Source: Craterilacuibacter sinensis
Lineage (GTDB): Bacteria > Pseudomonadota > Gammaproteobacteria > Burkholderiales > Chromobacteriaceae
Assembly (NCBI RefSeq): GCF_009831765.1
Contig: NZ_WSSB01000008.1
Location: 39,254-103,253, forward strand
Length of the DNA: 64,000 bases
Direction of reading: 5' to 3'
A program made the position numbers and the translations under genes. Shown here piece after piece: positions 1 to 8,644 of this stretch (position 1 is the stretch's first letter; every line of letters starts with the position of its first letter). The notes beneath the pieces were generated by a model that was not told the origin of the DNA, ran no database searches, and worked only from the letters and a program-made list of their open reading frames with translations.

Positions 1-649
1 TGGACACCAGCACATCGCACAGATCGCGCGTCAGGCGGCGCATGCCCTCGCCTTCGTTACCCATCACCCAGGCCAAGGGGCCTGAGGCATCGAAGTGGTA
101 AAGGTCGGTTTCGGTTTCCATGGTGGTGCCGGCTATCCATACGCCCATATCCTTCAGGTCGCGGATGGTTCGCGCCAGATTGGTCACGGTGATATAGGGC
201 ACCACTTCGGCCGCGCCACAGGCGACTTTACTGACGGTAGCGTTAATGCCGGCCGAACGATCCTTCGGGGCGATCACCGCATGTACGCCCATGGCGTCGG
301 CGACGCGCAGGCAGGCGCCCAGATTGTGCGGGTCGGTCACGCCGTCGAGGATCAGCAATAGCGGCGGCTCGCTGATATGGTCCAGCACATCGTCCAGATC
401 CACATAATTTCGGCTGGCATCGATCACGGCGGCCACGCCCTGATGGCGGGCATTGCCGGTCATGCTGTCCATGCGCGCCTTGTCGACGATGTGCAGTTTG
501 ACGTTTTCGGCACCGGCCTTGTCCAGAACTTCTTTGGTGCGCGCATCCTGACGGCCGCCGGCTACATAAATTTCAATCAGGCTTTTCGGGTTCTGCCACA
601 GGCGGGCATTCACCGCGTGAAAGCCATGGATAAGTTTGCGGTTGCTCAC
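1..649 (-). CDS. rlmB: 23S rRNA (guanosine-2'-O-)-methyltransferase RlmB, 3' end cut by window
   Basis: SpoU/TrmH-family methyltransferase; in E. coli RlmB methylates the 2'-OH of G2251 in 23S rRNA using S-adenosylmethionine. The visible 216 codons begin with the small N-terminal substrate-binding part ([16 protein letters not shown]) and run into the knotted SPOUT domain, where [16 protein letters not shown] (motif 1) and [13 protein letters not shown] (motif 2) are plain. The family is about 245-250 residues, so roughly 30 C-terminal residues lie off the left edge. GTG at 649 is the only usable start, because an in-frame stop sits a few codons upstream; a GGGAG Shine-Dalgarno lies 9 nt before it. 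It follows the GGDEF/EAL gene on the same strand by 13 nt, so the two may be co-transcribed. Confidence 0.93.
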   Translation of the reverse strand, partial: MSNRKLIHGFHAVNARLWQNPKSLIEIYVAGGRQDARTKEVLDKAGAENVKLHIVDKARMDSMTGNARHQGVAAVIDASRNYVDLDDVLDHISEPPLLLILDGVTDPHNLGACLRVADAMGVHAVIAPKDRSAGINATVSKVACGAAEVVPYITVTNLARTIRDLKDMGVWIAGTTMETETDLYHFDASGPLAWVMGNEGEGMRRLTRDLCDVLVS

Positions 650-662
650 CTGATGTCACTCC

Positions 663-3600
663 CTACAAAACGGCGCATTCTACTCCGGCTCGCGCCCTGA
701 CCGCCACGGCATGGCGTGAAAAAAACGCATCCAGCTCGGCAACCGGCAGCGGGCGACTGTAATAATAGCCCTGCAGGATATTGCAGCCGTTGCGGCACAG
801 AAAATCTCCTTGCTCGGCGGTTTCTACGCCTTCGGCAATCACGGTATAACGCAGCTTGCGCGCCATGGCGATAATCGCCTGGGTAATGGCGGCACTGTCA
901 TCATCTCCCGGCAAGCCCTCGACAAAAGAGCGGTCTATTTTCAGGTAGTCCAGCGGGAAACGCTTAAGCATGGACAAGGAAGAATAGCCGGTGCCGAAAT
1001 CATCAATCGACAGTTTTACGCCCAGCATTTTGAGCTGATTCAGGATGCGAACCGCTTCTTCCGGCCTTTGCATCAGCATGCTCTCGGTGATTTCCAGCTC
1101 CAGACGCTCGGCATCGATAGCGGCCCCCTCCAGCGCTGCATCCACCACTGCCAGCAAATTACCCTGCTCCAGCTGGCGCGGCGACAAATTGACGGCCACC
1201 CGTGGCACGATCTGCCCGGCCTCATCCCAGCGCGCCAGCTGGCGGCACGCCTCTTGCAACACCCAGGCACCGATCGGCTTGATCAGGCCGGTTTCCTCGG
1301 CCAGCGGAATGAAGCGGGCCGGCGACACCAGCCCCAGCTGCGGATGACGCCAGCGGATCAGGGTTTCGACGCCAACCAGCTGCAGGGTATTGCTATCCAC
1401 CTGCGGCTGGTAATGCAACTCGAATTCGTTCTTTTCCAGCGCCTGACGCAGGGCGTTTTCCAGCAGCAAGCGTTCAACCGACTGCGTATTCATATCAGCA
1501 TCGAAGAACTGCCAGGTATTCTTGCCCCGCTCTTTGGCGCGATGCATGGCGGCATCGGCATTTTTCAGCAAGGTATGCGCATCCTCGCCATCATGCGGAT
1601 ACAGGCTGATACCGATACTGCCGGTCACAAATAACACCTGCCCCTCGGCCTGCAAAGGTTTAGCCAGCTCGGCCTGCACCTCTTCTGCGATCCGGCCCAA
1701 CTGCTCCAAGCCCTCGTACTCCTCGACGATCAGGGTAAATTCATCGCCCCCCAAACGCGCGACCATGCCATAACGTCCGGACACATAGGTCAGACGGCGG
1801 GAAATCTCACACAAGATATCGTCGCCAGTGCGATGACCAAATGAATCATTAATCAGCTTGAAGCGGTCAATATCGATATACATCAGCGCCAGACTAAAGC
1901 CATCATCGCCCCCCCCGCCCAGCGCAGTATCCAGGTGACCGATCAGGTGCGAACGATTGGGCAAGGTGGTCAGCGGATCGTGATTGGCCAGAAAATGCAG
2001 ACGTTCTTCAGCCTGCTTGCGCTCGGTGATATCGGCAAAGACCCCTACATAATTAAGCATCCCGCCATCGCCATCCCGCACGGCAGAAATGGTCAGCTCG
2101 GCCGGATACCATTCGCCGCTCTTGCGGCGATCATACATTTCGCCCTGCCAATGTCCGCAGCGCGCCAGGTCCTCACGCAAGCCGCCATTGACATCCAGAT
2201 CACGCAGCATGCGCGAGCAGCGCCCTACCGCCTCCTGCCGGCTGTAGCCAGTAATGCGGCTGAAAGCCTCGTTGACAGTAACTATCACACCTGCGGCATC
2301 CGCAATCAGGATGCCTTCCGCCGAGTTTTCGAACACCTTGGCAGCCAGGCGCAACTCGCCTTGTGCCGCCACACGATCGGTCACATTGATCGCCACGCCG
2401 ATAAAGGCCATGCGACCACCGTATTCGATCAGCCGGCTATGAACTTCTATATCGATGGCTGAGCCATTTTTATGCTTCAAACGGGTTGGAAAACACAAAA
2501 TTTCCAGATTGGCCTGCTTCCGGTGAAGAATCTGCTGGTTAATGCGCTCAATTTCATCCTCGACCAGCATCGAGTCCAGAGGCACATTCTGCAATTCATC
2601 CGCGCTGTAGCCACCCATCTGGGCCAGCGTCGGGTTCACATAGATCAGCAAGCCATCTTGCTGAATAAAAATACCCACCAGCGACTGCTCAACAACGGCA
2701 CGGTACTTCTCCATGCTCTCGCGCTTTTGCTTCTCCTCCTGATAGCGCAAGCTGATATCCGACCCTATGGTGCCAATCCCGGCCGGGTGGCCATGACTAT
2801 CAAACAATGGAAACTGGCTCACCAGCAAGGTCAACTCCTGCCCGGCCACAAGCATGGTCGCCTCGGCTTCGCACGGCACCAGACTAGCCATCACCCGCTC
2901 GCCTAAGGCATTAAGCTTATCAGCCTGCTCTGGCGGAAACAGATCTTCCGGCGTCTTGCCTATCATCAGCTCGGGACTAGAGCCGACCAGATGTGCACAA
3001 GCCTTGTTAACCATCAGGTAACGACCCTGCATATCCTTGAACGCAATAATATTCGGGCTTTGATCGATCAGTGTCCCGACCCGGGAACGGAAATCCTTGA
3101 GCGCTTTGTCTTTCAGACGCCGCCCCTCCAAAGCCACCGTCAAGGCCAGGGCCGAGGCGAAACACAAAATCTGCACAAACAAAAGCGAGAGTGCACGGAG
3201 TTGCGGCTCGAAAGAGGAAATAAAGCCAGCATCGCTTGCTGCCGGCAAGACGCAAGCCAACAAGCCGACAACAGCAGGACCGGCGATGCCAAAACGGCTG
3301 CCTGCCCACAAAAACAGAGGGAAATACAGCAACTCCAGCGGAAAAAATACGGCATGTGTCGTACTGAAAAAGCTCCAGAGTACTAACTGCGCCCCCACAA
3401 TCAGCGTCAAATCCAGCAAGGCTCGCACGCTGGGAAGGCGCTGGTAGGCAAAGCTAACAAGCATGGAGAACACCAGTGCAGCCTGCCCCCATTGCAGCAG
3501 ACCATTGAGCAACCATGCCTGATGAAACCCATCACGCCACCATGCCAACACCAGCAAAGGCAGAACAGCCGACAAGGCGGGAAGCAAGAGCAGGCTCAAC

Positions 3601-3944
3601 ACCAGCGGCAGCAACTCGTCAGCAGAACCCAAGGTATAACGGCGCAAGCGCAAGGCAAGCTGCAGGCTTGCCATGGTAAGCATCAAGGAAGTACACCACA
3701 GTAGCGCATCGGCCAGCGGCAAACGCCATAGCGAAAGCAAGGGCAGCCATCCCAGGCACCACCAGACCCCCAAACCGCGCCCGGGCCTATCCTGCTGCCG
3801 GACAAGCAGCAGATAGATGAGCACACCATGCACCAGCCACTGCGCAGCACCTGCGGCAAGCCCGGCCCCGCCTTGCCACAGGCCGCTCAAGGCCAGCAGC
3901 ACCGCAGCGCCGATGCCGGCATTCAGCTTGAAACGTGCGCCCAC
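663..3944 (-). CDS. MASE1-like / PAS x3 / GGDEF / EAL cyclic-di-GMP signalling protein
   Basis: 1093-residue membrane sensor. Residues 1-275 are a run of hydrophobic segments resembling a MASE1 sensor region. Three PAS domains follow (about 283-400, 413-530, 533-655), then GGDEF (655-815, intact GGDEF near 730) and EAL (about 830-1080). The EAL motif reads ETL at about 861; [16 protein letters not shown] and AEGVET metal/substrate loops are present, so phosphodiesterase activity is plausible. I see no RxxD inhibitory site five residues before GGDEF. It should tune c-di-GMP at the inner membrane in response to a PAS-borne signal; which activity dominates cannot be told from sequence. The start is GTG with AAGGGGG just upstream. 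A run of eight C on the plus strand lies in the early GGDEF domain. Confidence 0.9.
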   Translation of the reverse strand: MGARFKLNAGIGAAVLLALSGLWQGGAGLAAGAAQWLVHGVLIYLLLVRQQDRPGRGLGVWWCLGWLPLLSLWRLPLADALLWCTSLMLTMASLQLALRLRRYTLGSADELLPLVLSLLLLPALSAVLPLLVLAWWRDGFHQAWLLNGLLQWGQAALVFSMLVSFAYQRLPSVRALLDLTLIVGAQLVLWSFFSTTHAVFFPLELLYFPLFLWAGSRFGIAGPAVVGLLACVLPAASDAGFISSFEPQLRALSLLFVQILCFASALALTVALEGRRLKDKALKDFRSRVGTLIDQSPNIIAFKDMQGRYLMVNKACAHLVGSSPELMIGKTPEDLFPPEQADKLNALGERVMASLVPCEAEATMLVAGQELTLLVSQFPLFDSHGHPAGIGTIGSDISLRYQEEKQKRESMEKYRAVVEQSLVGIFIQQDGLLIYVNPTLAQMGGYSADELQNVPLDSMLVEDEIERINQQILHRKQANLEILCFPTRLKHKNGSAIDIEVHSRLIEYGGRMAFIGVAINVTDRVAAQGELRLAAKVFENSAEGILIADAAGVIVTVNEAFSRITGYSRQEAVGRCSRMLRDLDVNGGLREDLARCGHWQGEMYDRRKSGEWYPAELTISAVRDGDGGMLNYVGVFADITERKQAEERLHFLANHDPLTTLPNRSHLIGHLDTALGGGGDDGFSLALMYIDIDRFKLINDSFGHRTGDDILCEISRRLTYVSGRYGMVARLGGDEFTLIVEEYEGLEQLGRIAEEVQAELAKPLQAEGQVLFVTGSIGISLYPHDGEDAHTLLKNADAAMHRAKERGKNTWQFFDADMNTQSVERLLLENALRQALEKNEFELHYQPQVDSNTLQLVGVETLIRWRHPQLGLVSPARFIPLAEETGLIKPIGAWVLQEACRQLARWDEAGQIVPRVAVNLSPRQLEQGNLLAVVDAALEGAAIDAERLELEITESMLMQRPEEAVRILNQLKMLGVKLSIDDFGTGYSSLSMLKRFPLDYLKIDRSFVEGLPGDDDSAAITQAIIAMARKLRYTVIAEGVETAEQGDFLCRNGCNILQGYYYSRPLPVAELDAFFSRHAVAVRARAGVECAVL
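1909..1916. repeat. C8 homopolymer inside the GGDEF coding region
   Basis: Eight consecutive C on the plus strand (G8 in the gene sense), encoding a Gly-Gly-Gly-Gly stretch around residue 677, near the start of the GGDEF domain. Gain or loss of one base would frameshift the protein and remove both catalytic domains. Confidence 0.9.
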
Positions 3945-4039
3945 ACATCCCCCTTATTATTTATGCGTCTTACCCGCCAGAAGCCCATATGCAGCTGCCC
4001 CTTTGACATATCAGGCTTATAATAAACACTTACCCTTGA

Positions 4040-7000
4040 ATGTATAGCTTTATGTCATTAAAAGCCCTGCCAAGTGCGCCGGCTGCCGGCCAGAAAACCC
4101 GTATCGCCGCCTTGCCGCAAAGTGCCGATTCGGCCTGGATCGCGGCACAAGCGCGTCCCGGTCAGTGCCTGCTGGTGCTGTGCGCATCGGCACAAGCCGC
4201 CCAGCGCCTGAAAACCGAAATTGCCTTTTTTGCGCCGGCCATCCGCGTCGCCTTGCTGCCGGACTGGGAAACGCTGCCCTACGACCATTTTTCGCCGCAT
4301 GCGGATCTGGTGTCCGAACGGCTGGCCACGCTATGGCAAATACGCCACAAGGCATGCGAGGTGGTGATTGCACCGGTGGCCACGGCCATGGTGCGTCTGG
4401 CACCGCCGTCCTTTCTGGCCGCCCATACTTTCTTCCTCAAGACCGGGCAGAAGCTGGACGGCGAAGAGTTGCGCACCGACCTGGTAGCCGGCGGCTATCA
4501 GCATGTGTCGCAGGTCATGGCGCCGGGCGAGTTTTCGATACGCGGCGGGCTGATCGACCTCTACCCCATGGGCAGCGCCCTGCCGCTACGCATCGATTTA
4601 TTCGACGACGAAATCGAAACCATCAAGACCTTCGACCCGGACACGCAGCGCACGCTCTATCCGCTGCCCGAGGTGCATATGCTGCCGGCGCGCGAATATC
4701 CGAGCGACGACGCCGGCGTCACCGCGTTCCGCCAGCACTGGCGCGAGCGCATGGAAGGCGATCCCAGCCGCAGCCGCATTTACCGCGATGTCTCGGCCGG
4801 TGCCTGGCCGGCCGGCATCGAGTATTACCTGCCGCTGTTTTTTGCCGAAACCGCCACCCTGTTCGACTACTTCAGCCAGCCGCCGCTGGCCGTACTGCTG
4901 GATGATGTGCAGACAGAAGCGGAGAACGTCTGGCGCGATATCGAGTCGCGCTACCAGATGGGCCGAAACGATCCCGAGCGGCCCATCCTGCCGCCGGCCG
5001 ATGTCTTTTTGCGCCCCGACGCGCTGATGGGGCAAATCAAGCAACTGGCACGCTTTGAAGCCGGCAGCGGCGACATGCCCGCCTTGCCGGTGTTGCCCTT
5101 GCCGCCGCTGGCGGTCGAGCGCCGCGCCGATGCGCCACTGCAAAAACTGGCGGCATTTATCGGCAACACCGCCTCGCGCGTACTGATTCTGGCCGAGAGT
5201 CTGGGCCGGCGCGAAACCCTGTTGCAGTTTCTTGCCGACAACGGCATCAAGCCCCATGCGTGCGACGACTGGGCCGGCTTTATCGACAGCAAGGCCAGGC
5301 TCGCCATTGCCGTGGGCCCCTTATGGGCCGGCTTTGCCCTCACCGAGCCTGCCATTGCCGTTGTCACCGAGTCCGAGCTGTACCAGCATGTCACGCGCAG
5401 CCATAGCCGGCGGCGCAAGGCCGGCAGCACCGACGCCATGCTGCGCGATCTGGCCGAAATCAAGATCGGCGACCCGGTGGTACACGAGGCACACGGCATT
5501 GGCCGCTATCAGGGCCTCGTCAACCTGGACCTGGGCGTGGGCGAAACCGAGATGATGCAGCTGGAGTACGCCGACGGCGCCATCCTCTATGTACCGGTGT
5601 CGCAACTGGCGCTGATTTCGCGCTATGCAGGTCAAGCCAGCGACGAAGTACAACTGCACAAGCTGGGTAATCCCGCATGGGACAAGGCCAAGCGCAAGGC
5701 GGCAGAAAAGGCGCGCGACACCGCGGCCGAACTGTTGAACCTGTACGCGCAACGCGCGGCGCGCGAAGGCCACGCCTTTGCCATGAGCCATCACGATTAC
5801 GACGCCTTTGCCGCCGGCTTCGGCTTCGAGGAAACGCCGGATCAGGCCGATGCCATCAGCGCGGTCATCGCCGACATGACCTCCGGCAAGCCCATGGACC
5901 GCCTGGTGTGCGGCGATGTCGGCTTCGGCAAGACCGAGGTCGCCCTACGCGCCGCCTTTGTCGCGGTGCTGGGCGGCAAGCAGGTGGCGGTACTGGTGCC
6001 AACCACGCTGCTGGCCGAGCAGCATGCACAAAGTTTTGCCGACCGCTTTGCCGACTGGCCGGTGAAAATCGCCGCACTGTCGCGCTTTAACAGCGGCAAG
6101 GAAACCAAGGCTGCGCTGGCTGGGCTGGCCGACGGTTCGGTCGATATCGTGATCGGCACCCATAAGCTGGTACAGCCGGATGTGCAGTTCAAGCGTCTGG
6201 GGCTGGTCATCATCGACGAGGAACACCGTTTCGGCGTACGCCAGAAAGAGCAGCTCAAACGCCTCAGAGCCAACGTCGACGTGCTGACCATGACCGCGAC
6301 GCCGATTCCGCGCACGCTGTCCATGGCGATCGAAGGCTTGCGCGACTTTTCGGTGATCGCCACCGCCCCCAGCCGGCGGCTATCGGTAAAGACCTTCGTC
6401 AGCCCGACGCGTAACGCGGTCATACGCGAAGCGGTGCTGCGCGAACTCAAACGTGGCGGTCAGGTGTTCTTCCTGCACAACGAAGTCGACACCATAGAAA
6501 ACATGCGCCAGAAACTGGCCGAACTGGTGCCCGAAGCGCGTATCGCCGTCGCCCATGGCCAGCTGGCTGAGCGGGAACTGGAACAGGTCATGCGCGACTT
6601 TATGCAGCAGCGCAGCAATGTACTGCTGTGCTCGACCATTATCGAAACCGGCATCGACATTCCCAACGCCAACACCATCCTGATCAACCGCGCCGACCGC
6701 TTCGGCCTCGCGCAATTGCACCAGTTGCGCGGCCGCGTCGGACGCAGCCACCATCAGGCCTATGCCTATCTGCTCACCCCGGACGGCATGACGCGCGACG
6801 CACAAAAACGCCTCGAAGCAATCCAGCTCTCCGGCGAGCTGGGCGCCGGCTTTTATCTGGCCATGCACGACCTGGAAATCCGCGGCGCCGGTGAAGTGCT
6901 GGGCGAGGGCCAGTCGGGCGAGATGCAGGAAGTGGGTTTTGGTCTCTTTACCGAGATGCTCAAGCAGGCGGTACGCGACCTGAAAAAAGGGCGTGAGCCG

Positions 7001-7453
7001 GATCTGGATGCACCGCTGGGCGTGACCACCGAGATCAACCTGTACAGTCCGGCACTGTTACCCGACGCCTATTGCCCGGGTGTGCACGAGCGGCTGGTCA
7101 TCTACAAGCGTCTGGCCAGTTGCGAGAGCAGCGAAGAAATCGACGCCATCTACGAAGAACTGATCGACCGCTTCGGCCTGCCGCCGCAAGCGGTCAAGAC
7201 GCTGATCGAAAGCCATCTGCTGCGCCTGATGGCACGCCCGCTGGGCATCGCCAAGCTGGAAGCTAGCGACAGCGTCATCCAGCTGGCCTTCGTCAAGAAG
7301 CCCGATATCGATCCGATGAAAATCATCGCGCTGATGCAAAGCGGCAAAGGCTACAAGATGGCAGGGCCGGACAAGCTGCGGGTGGAAGTGAAGCTGGACG
7401 ACGTGCCGGCGCGCGTGATTAAAGTCAAAGAAATACTGAAAGCACTGCAATGA
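4040..7453 (+). CDS. mfd: Transcription-repair coupling factor Mfd
   Basis: Superfamily 2 translocase that displaces RNA polymerase stalled at DNA lesions and recruits UvrA. 1137 residues, against about 1148 in E. coli. An N-terminal UvrB-homology region comes first; the RNA polymerase interaction domain starts near residue 467 (IGDPVVHEAHGIGRY). The motor has Walker A GDVGFGKTEV near 630, the DEEH box near 726, TATPIPRTL near 752 and the helicase C domain. The TRCF domain lies near the end. ATG at 4040 is given; ATG at 4052 (MSLKALPSAP) is an equally likely start and neither has a good Shine-Dalgarno. It is divergent from the GGDEF/EAL gene across 95 nt. Its stop overlaps the start of yciH by 4 nt. 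Confidence 0.97.
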   Translation: MYSFMSLKALPSAPAAGQKTRIAALPQSADSAWIAAQARPGQCLLVLCASAQAAQRLKTEIAFFAPAIRVALLPDWETLPYDHFSPHADLVSERLATLWQIRHKACEVVIAPVATAMVRLAPPSFLAAHTFFLKTGQKLDGEELRTDLVAGGYQHVSQVMAPGEFSIRGGLIDLYPMGSALPLRIDLFDDEIETIKTFDPDTQRTLYPLPEVHMLPAREYPSDDAGVTAFRQHWRERMEGDPSRSRIYRDVSAGAWPAGIEYYLPLFFAETATLFDYFSQPPLAVLLDDVQTEAENVWRDIESRYQMGRNDPERPILPPADVFLRPDALMGQIKQLARFEAGSGDMPALPVLPLPPLAVERRADAPLQKLAAFIGNTASRVLILAESLGRRETLLQFLADNGIKPHACDDWAGFIDSKARLAIAVGPLWAGFALTEPAIAVVTESELYQHVTRSHSRRRKAGSTDAMLRDLAEIKIGDPVVHEAHGIGRYQGLVNLDLGVGETEMMQLEYADGAILYVPVSQLALISRYAGQASDEVQLHKLGNPAWDKAKRKAAEKARDTAAELLNLYAQRAAREGHAFAMSHHDYDAFAAGFGFEETPDQADAISAVIADMTSGKPMDRLVCGDVGFGKTEVALRAAFVAVLGGKQVAVLVPTTLLAEQHAQSFADRFADWPVKIAALSRFNSGKETKAALAGLADGSVDIVIGTHKLVQPDVQFKRLGLVIIDEEHRFGVRQKEQLKRLRANVDVLTMTATPIPRTLSMAIEGLRDFSVIATAPSRRLSVKTFVSPTRNAVIREAVLRELKRGGQVFFLHNEVDTIENMRQKLAELVPEARIAVAHGQLAERELEQVMRDFMQQRSNVLLCSTIIETGIDIPNANTILINRADRFGLAQLHQLRGRVGRSHHQAYAYLLTPDGMTRDAQKRLEAIQLSGELGAGFYLAMHDLEIRGAGEVLGEGQSGEMQEVGFGLFTEMLKQAVRDLKKGREPDLDAPLGVTTEINLYSPALLPDAYCPGVHERLVIYKRLASCESSEEIDAIYEELIDRFGLPPQAVKTLIESHLLRLMARPLGIAKLEASDSVIQLAFVKKPDIDPMKIIALMQSGKGYKMAGPDKLRVEVKLDDVPARVIKVKEILKALQ

Positions 7454-7797
7454 AACACAAGGGATTAGGCGGTCTGGTTTACTCCACCGAACACGGCACC
7501 ATGTGCCCGCAATGCGGCCAGCCGCAAGCAGCCTGCATCTGCAAGGCGCAAGCACCCAAAGGCGACGGCGTGGTGCGCGTGCGCCGCGAAGTAAGACGCG
7601 GCAAGGAAGTCACCGCCATTAGCGGCGTGCCGCTAATGGCCGACGAGCTGGCCGCCTTTGCCAAACGCCTGCGCACGCTCTGCGGCGCCGGCGGCACGGT
7701 CAAAGATGGGGTGATTGAAATTCAGGGCGGGCACGTCGACAAGGTGCTGCCCTTGCTGCAGGCGCAAGGCTGGACGGTGAAAAAGGCTGGCGGCTGA
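7450..7797 (+). CDS. yciH: SUI1/eIF1-family translation factor YciH
   Basis: 115-residue protein of the bacterial eIF1-like (SUI1) family, thought to affect start-site fidelity and initiation. A four-cysteine knuckle (CPQCGQ ... ACIC) at residues 19-33 is followed by a basic linker (VRVRREVRRGKEVTAISG) and the SUI1 fold with the conserved CGAGGTVKDGVIEIQGGH segment. The start codon overlaps the mfd stop as ATGA, so translation is probably coupled. It converges on the lipoprotein hydrolase gene 8 nt away, with only a weak 5-bp hairpin between them and no clear terminator. Confidence 0.93.
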   Translation: MKHKGLGGLVYSTEHGTMCPQCGQPQAACICKAQAPKGDGVVRVRREVRRGKEVTAISGVPLMADELAAFAKRLRTLCGAGGTVKDGVIEIQGGHVDKVLPLLQAQGWTVKKAGG

Positions 7798-7805
7798 GAC
7801 TGCGC

Positions 7806-8633
7806 TCAGTACCGGCCCTGCCAGACCGCCAGCCAGCCCTCTTGATGTCCGGCCGCCACCTCGCGCAGGCTGCCAGCCAAAGCATGACGGGATAGCACGT
7901 CCTGCGTCAGCGCAGGCGGCACCACCCGATCCGCCTCCCCCACCCAGTGCGTCTGCCTGATATGAGCAATGGCGGGCAGGGCATCGGCGGCGTTAAGCGA
8001 CCCGGCAAGCGGGCTCAAGCCCAGTTGCCGGGTCCACGCCACATGATCCAGATTGCCGGCCACCGTCTGCACCGCCACCACATCGTTGCGGCGCGCTGCC
8101 AGCAGCACCGCCAGCGCCCCGCCGCCGGAATAGCCGATCAGCTCGAGCGACCCCGCGCCGGTTTCAGCCTTCAGCCTGTCCAGCGCCCGCATCAGGCTGT
8201 CGACGACCTCGGGTGCAAAACGGTGGCTGCTCCAGTAGCGCGGCGCACACGGCTGCCTATCCGCACCGCCGTACTGGCACGGCCGCCCCAGATAAGCGAT
8301 ATTCGGGCGCACATCAACAAGCGCCAGCTGCAAGGCCAGCGCCTGCTGCGGCGTCGGGTCGGCCGACACAATGTCGCGGCTGGCATACGCGCGGCCATCG
8401 CCCTCCAGATACACCACCAGCGTCTGCCCGGCTAGCGGCTGGCGCGGTTGCCAGTAAACCAGCGGCAAGCCCGCCCCGGCCAGCGCATGGCGCTGCCAGC
8501 GCGTATCGGCCTGCGCCGATAGCGCCACACTGGCCGGCGGCGCGCTGGCACAGCCGGCCAGCACAGCAAGCAAACAGATGGCAAAAAAGCCGCGGACCCT
8601 GCCGCGGCTTTGCATCGATAGACCAGTGGTCAA
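7806..8633 (-). CDS. Putative alpha/beta-hydrolase lipoprotein
   Basis: 275 residues with a lipoprotein signal ending in a lipobox LAGC (Cys28); the next residue is Ala, consistent with outer-membrane sorting. An alpha/beta-hydrolase nucleophile elbow GYSGG is visible, with candidate acid (GEADRVVP) and histidine (AAGHQEGW) near the C-terminus. The substrate is unknown. TTG at 8633 is chosen because an AAGGAG sits 7 nt before it; ATG at 8615 would be 25 nt from that site. It starts 11 nt after the stop of the autotransporter on the same strand. Unusually, codons 8-17 form a perfect terminator-like hairpin with a T run, so expression may depend on readthrough from the autotransporter transcript. 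Confidence 0.75.
   Translation of the reverse strand: MTTGLSMQSRGRVRGFFAICLLAVLAGCASAPPASVALSAQADTRWQRHALAGAGLPLVYWQPRQPLAGQTLVVYLEGDGRAYASRDIVSADPTPQQALALQLALVDVRPNIAYLGRPCQYGGADRQPCAPRYWSSHRFAPEVVDSLMRALDRLKAETGAGSLELIGYSGGGALAVLLAARRNDVVAVQTVAGNLDHVAWTRQLGLSPLAGSLNAADALPAIAHIRQTHWVGEADRVVPPALTQDVLSRHALAGSLREVAAGHQEGWLAVWQGRY
8583..8611 (-). terminator. Rho-independent terminator-like hairpin inside the hydrolase signal-peptide codons
   Basis: Plus-strand AAAGCCGCGG and CCGCGGCTTT form a perfect 10-bp stem with a 6-nt loop. On the minus strand it is followed by a run of six T. It lies 34-59 nt after the autotransporter stop codon, the right distance for that gene's terminator, yet it is inside the next reading frame. 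Confidence 0.75.
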
Positions 8634-8644
8634 ACAGCTTCTCC

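Noticed and set aside
3097..3447. Open frames on the opposite strand of the GGDEF/EAL gene and of the autotransporters
   Set aside because: They are antisense shadows of GC-rich coding sequence with no family similarity, no ribosome sites and long stretches mirroring the real frames.
4003..4023. Perfect TTGACA and TATAAT hexamers upstream of mfd
   Set aside because: They are only 9 bp apart, so they cannot form one sigma-70 promoter; each may be used with another partner, but I could not find one.
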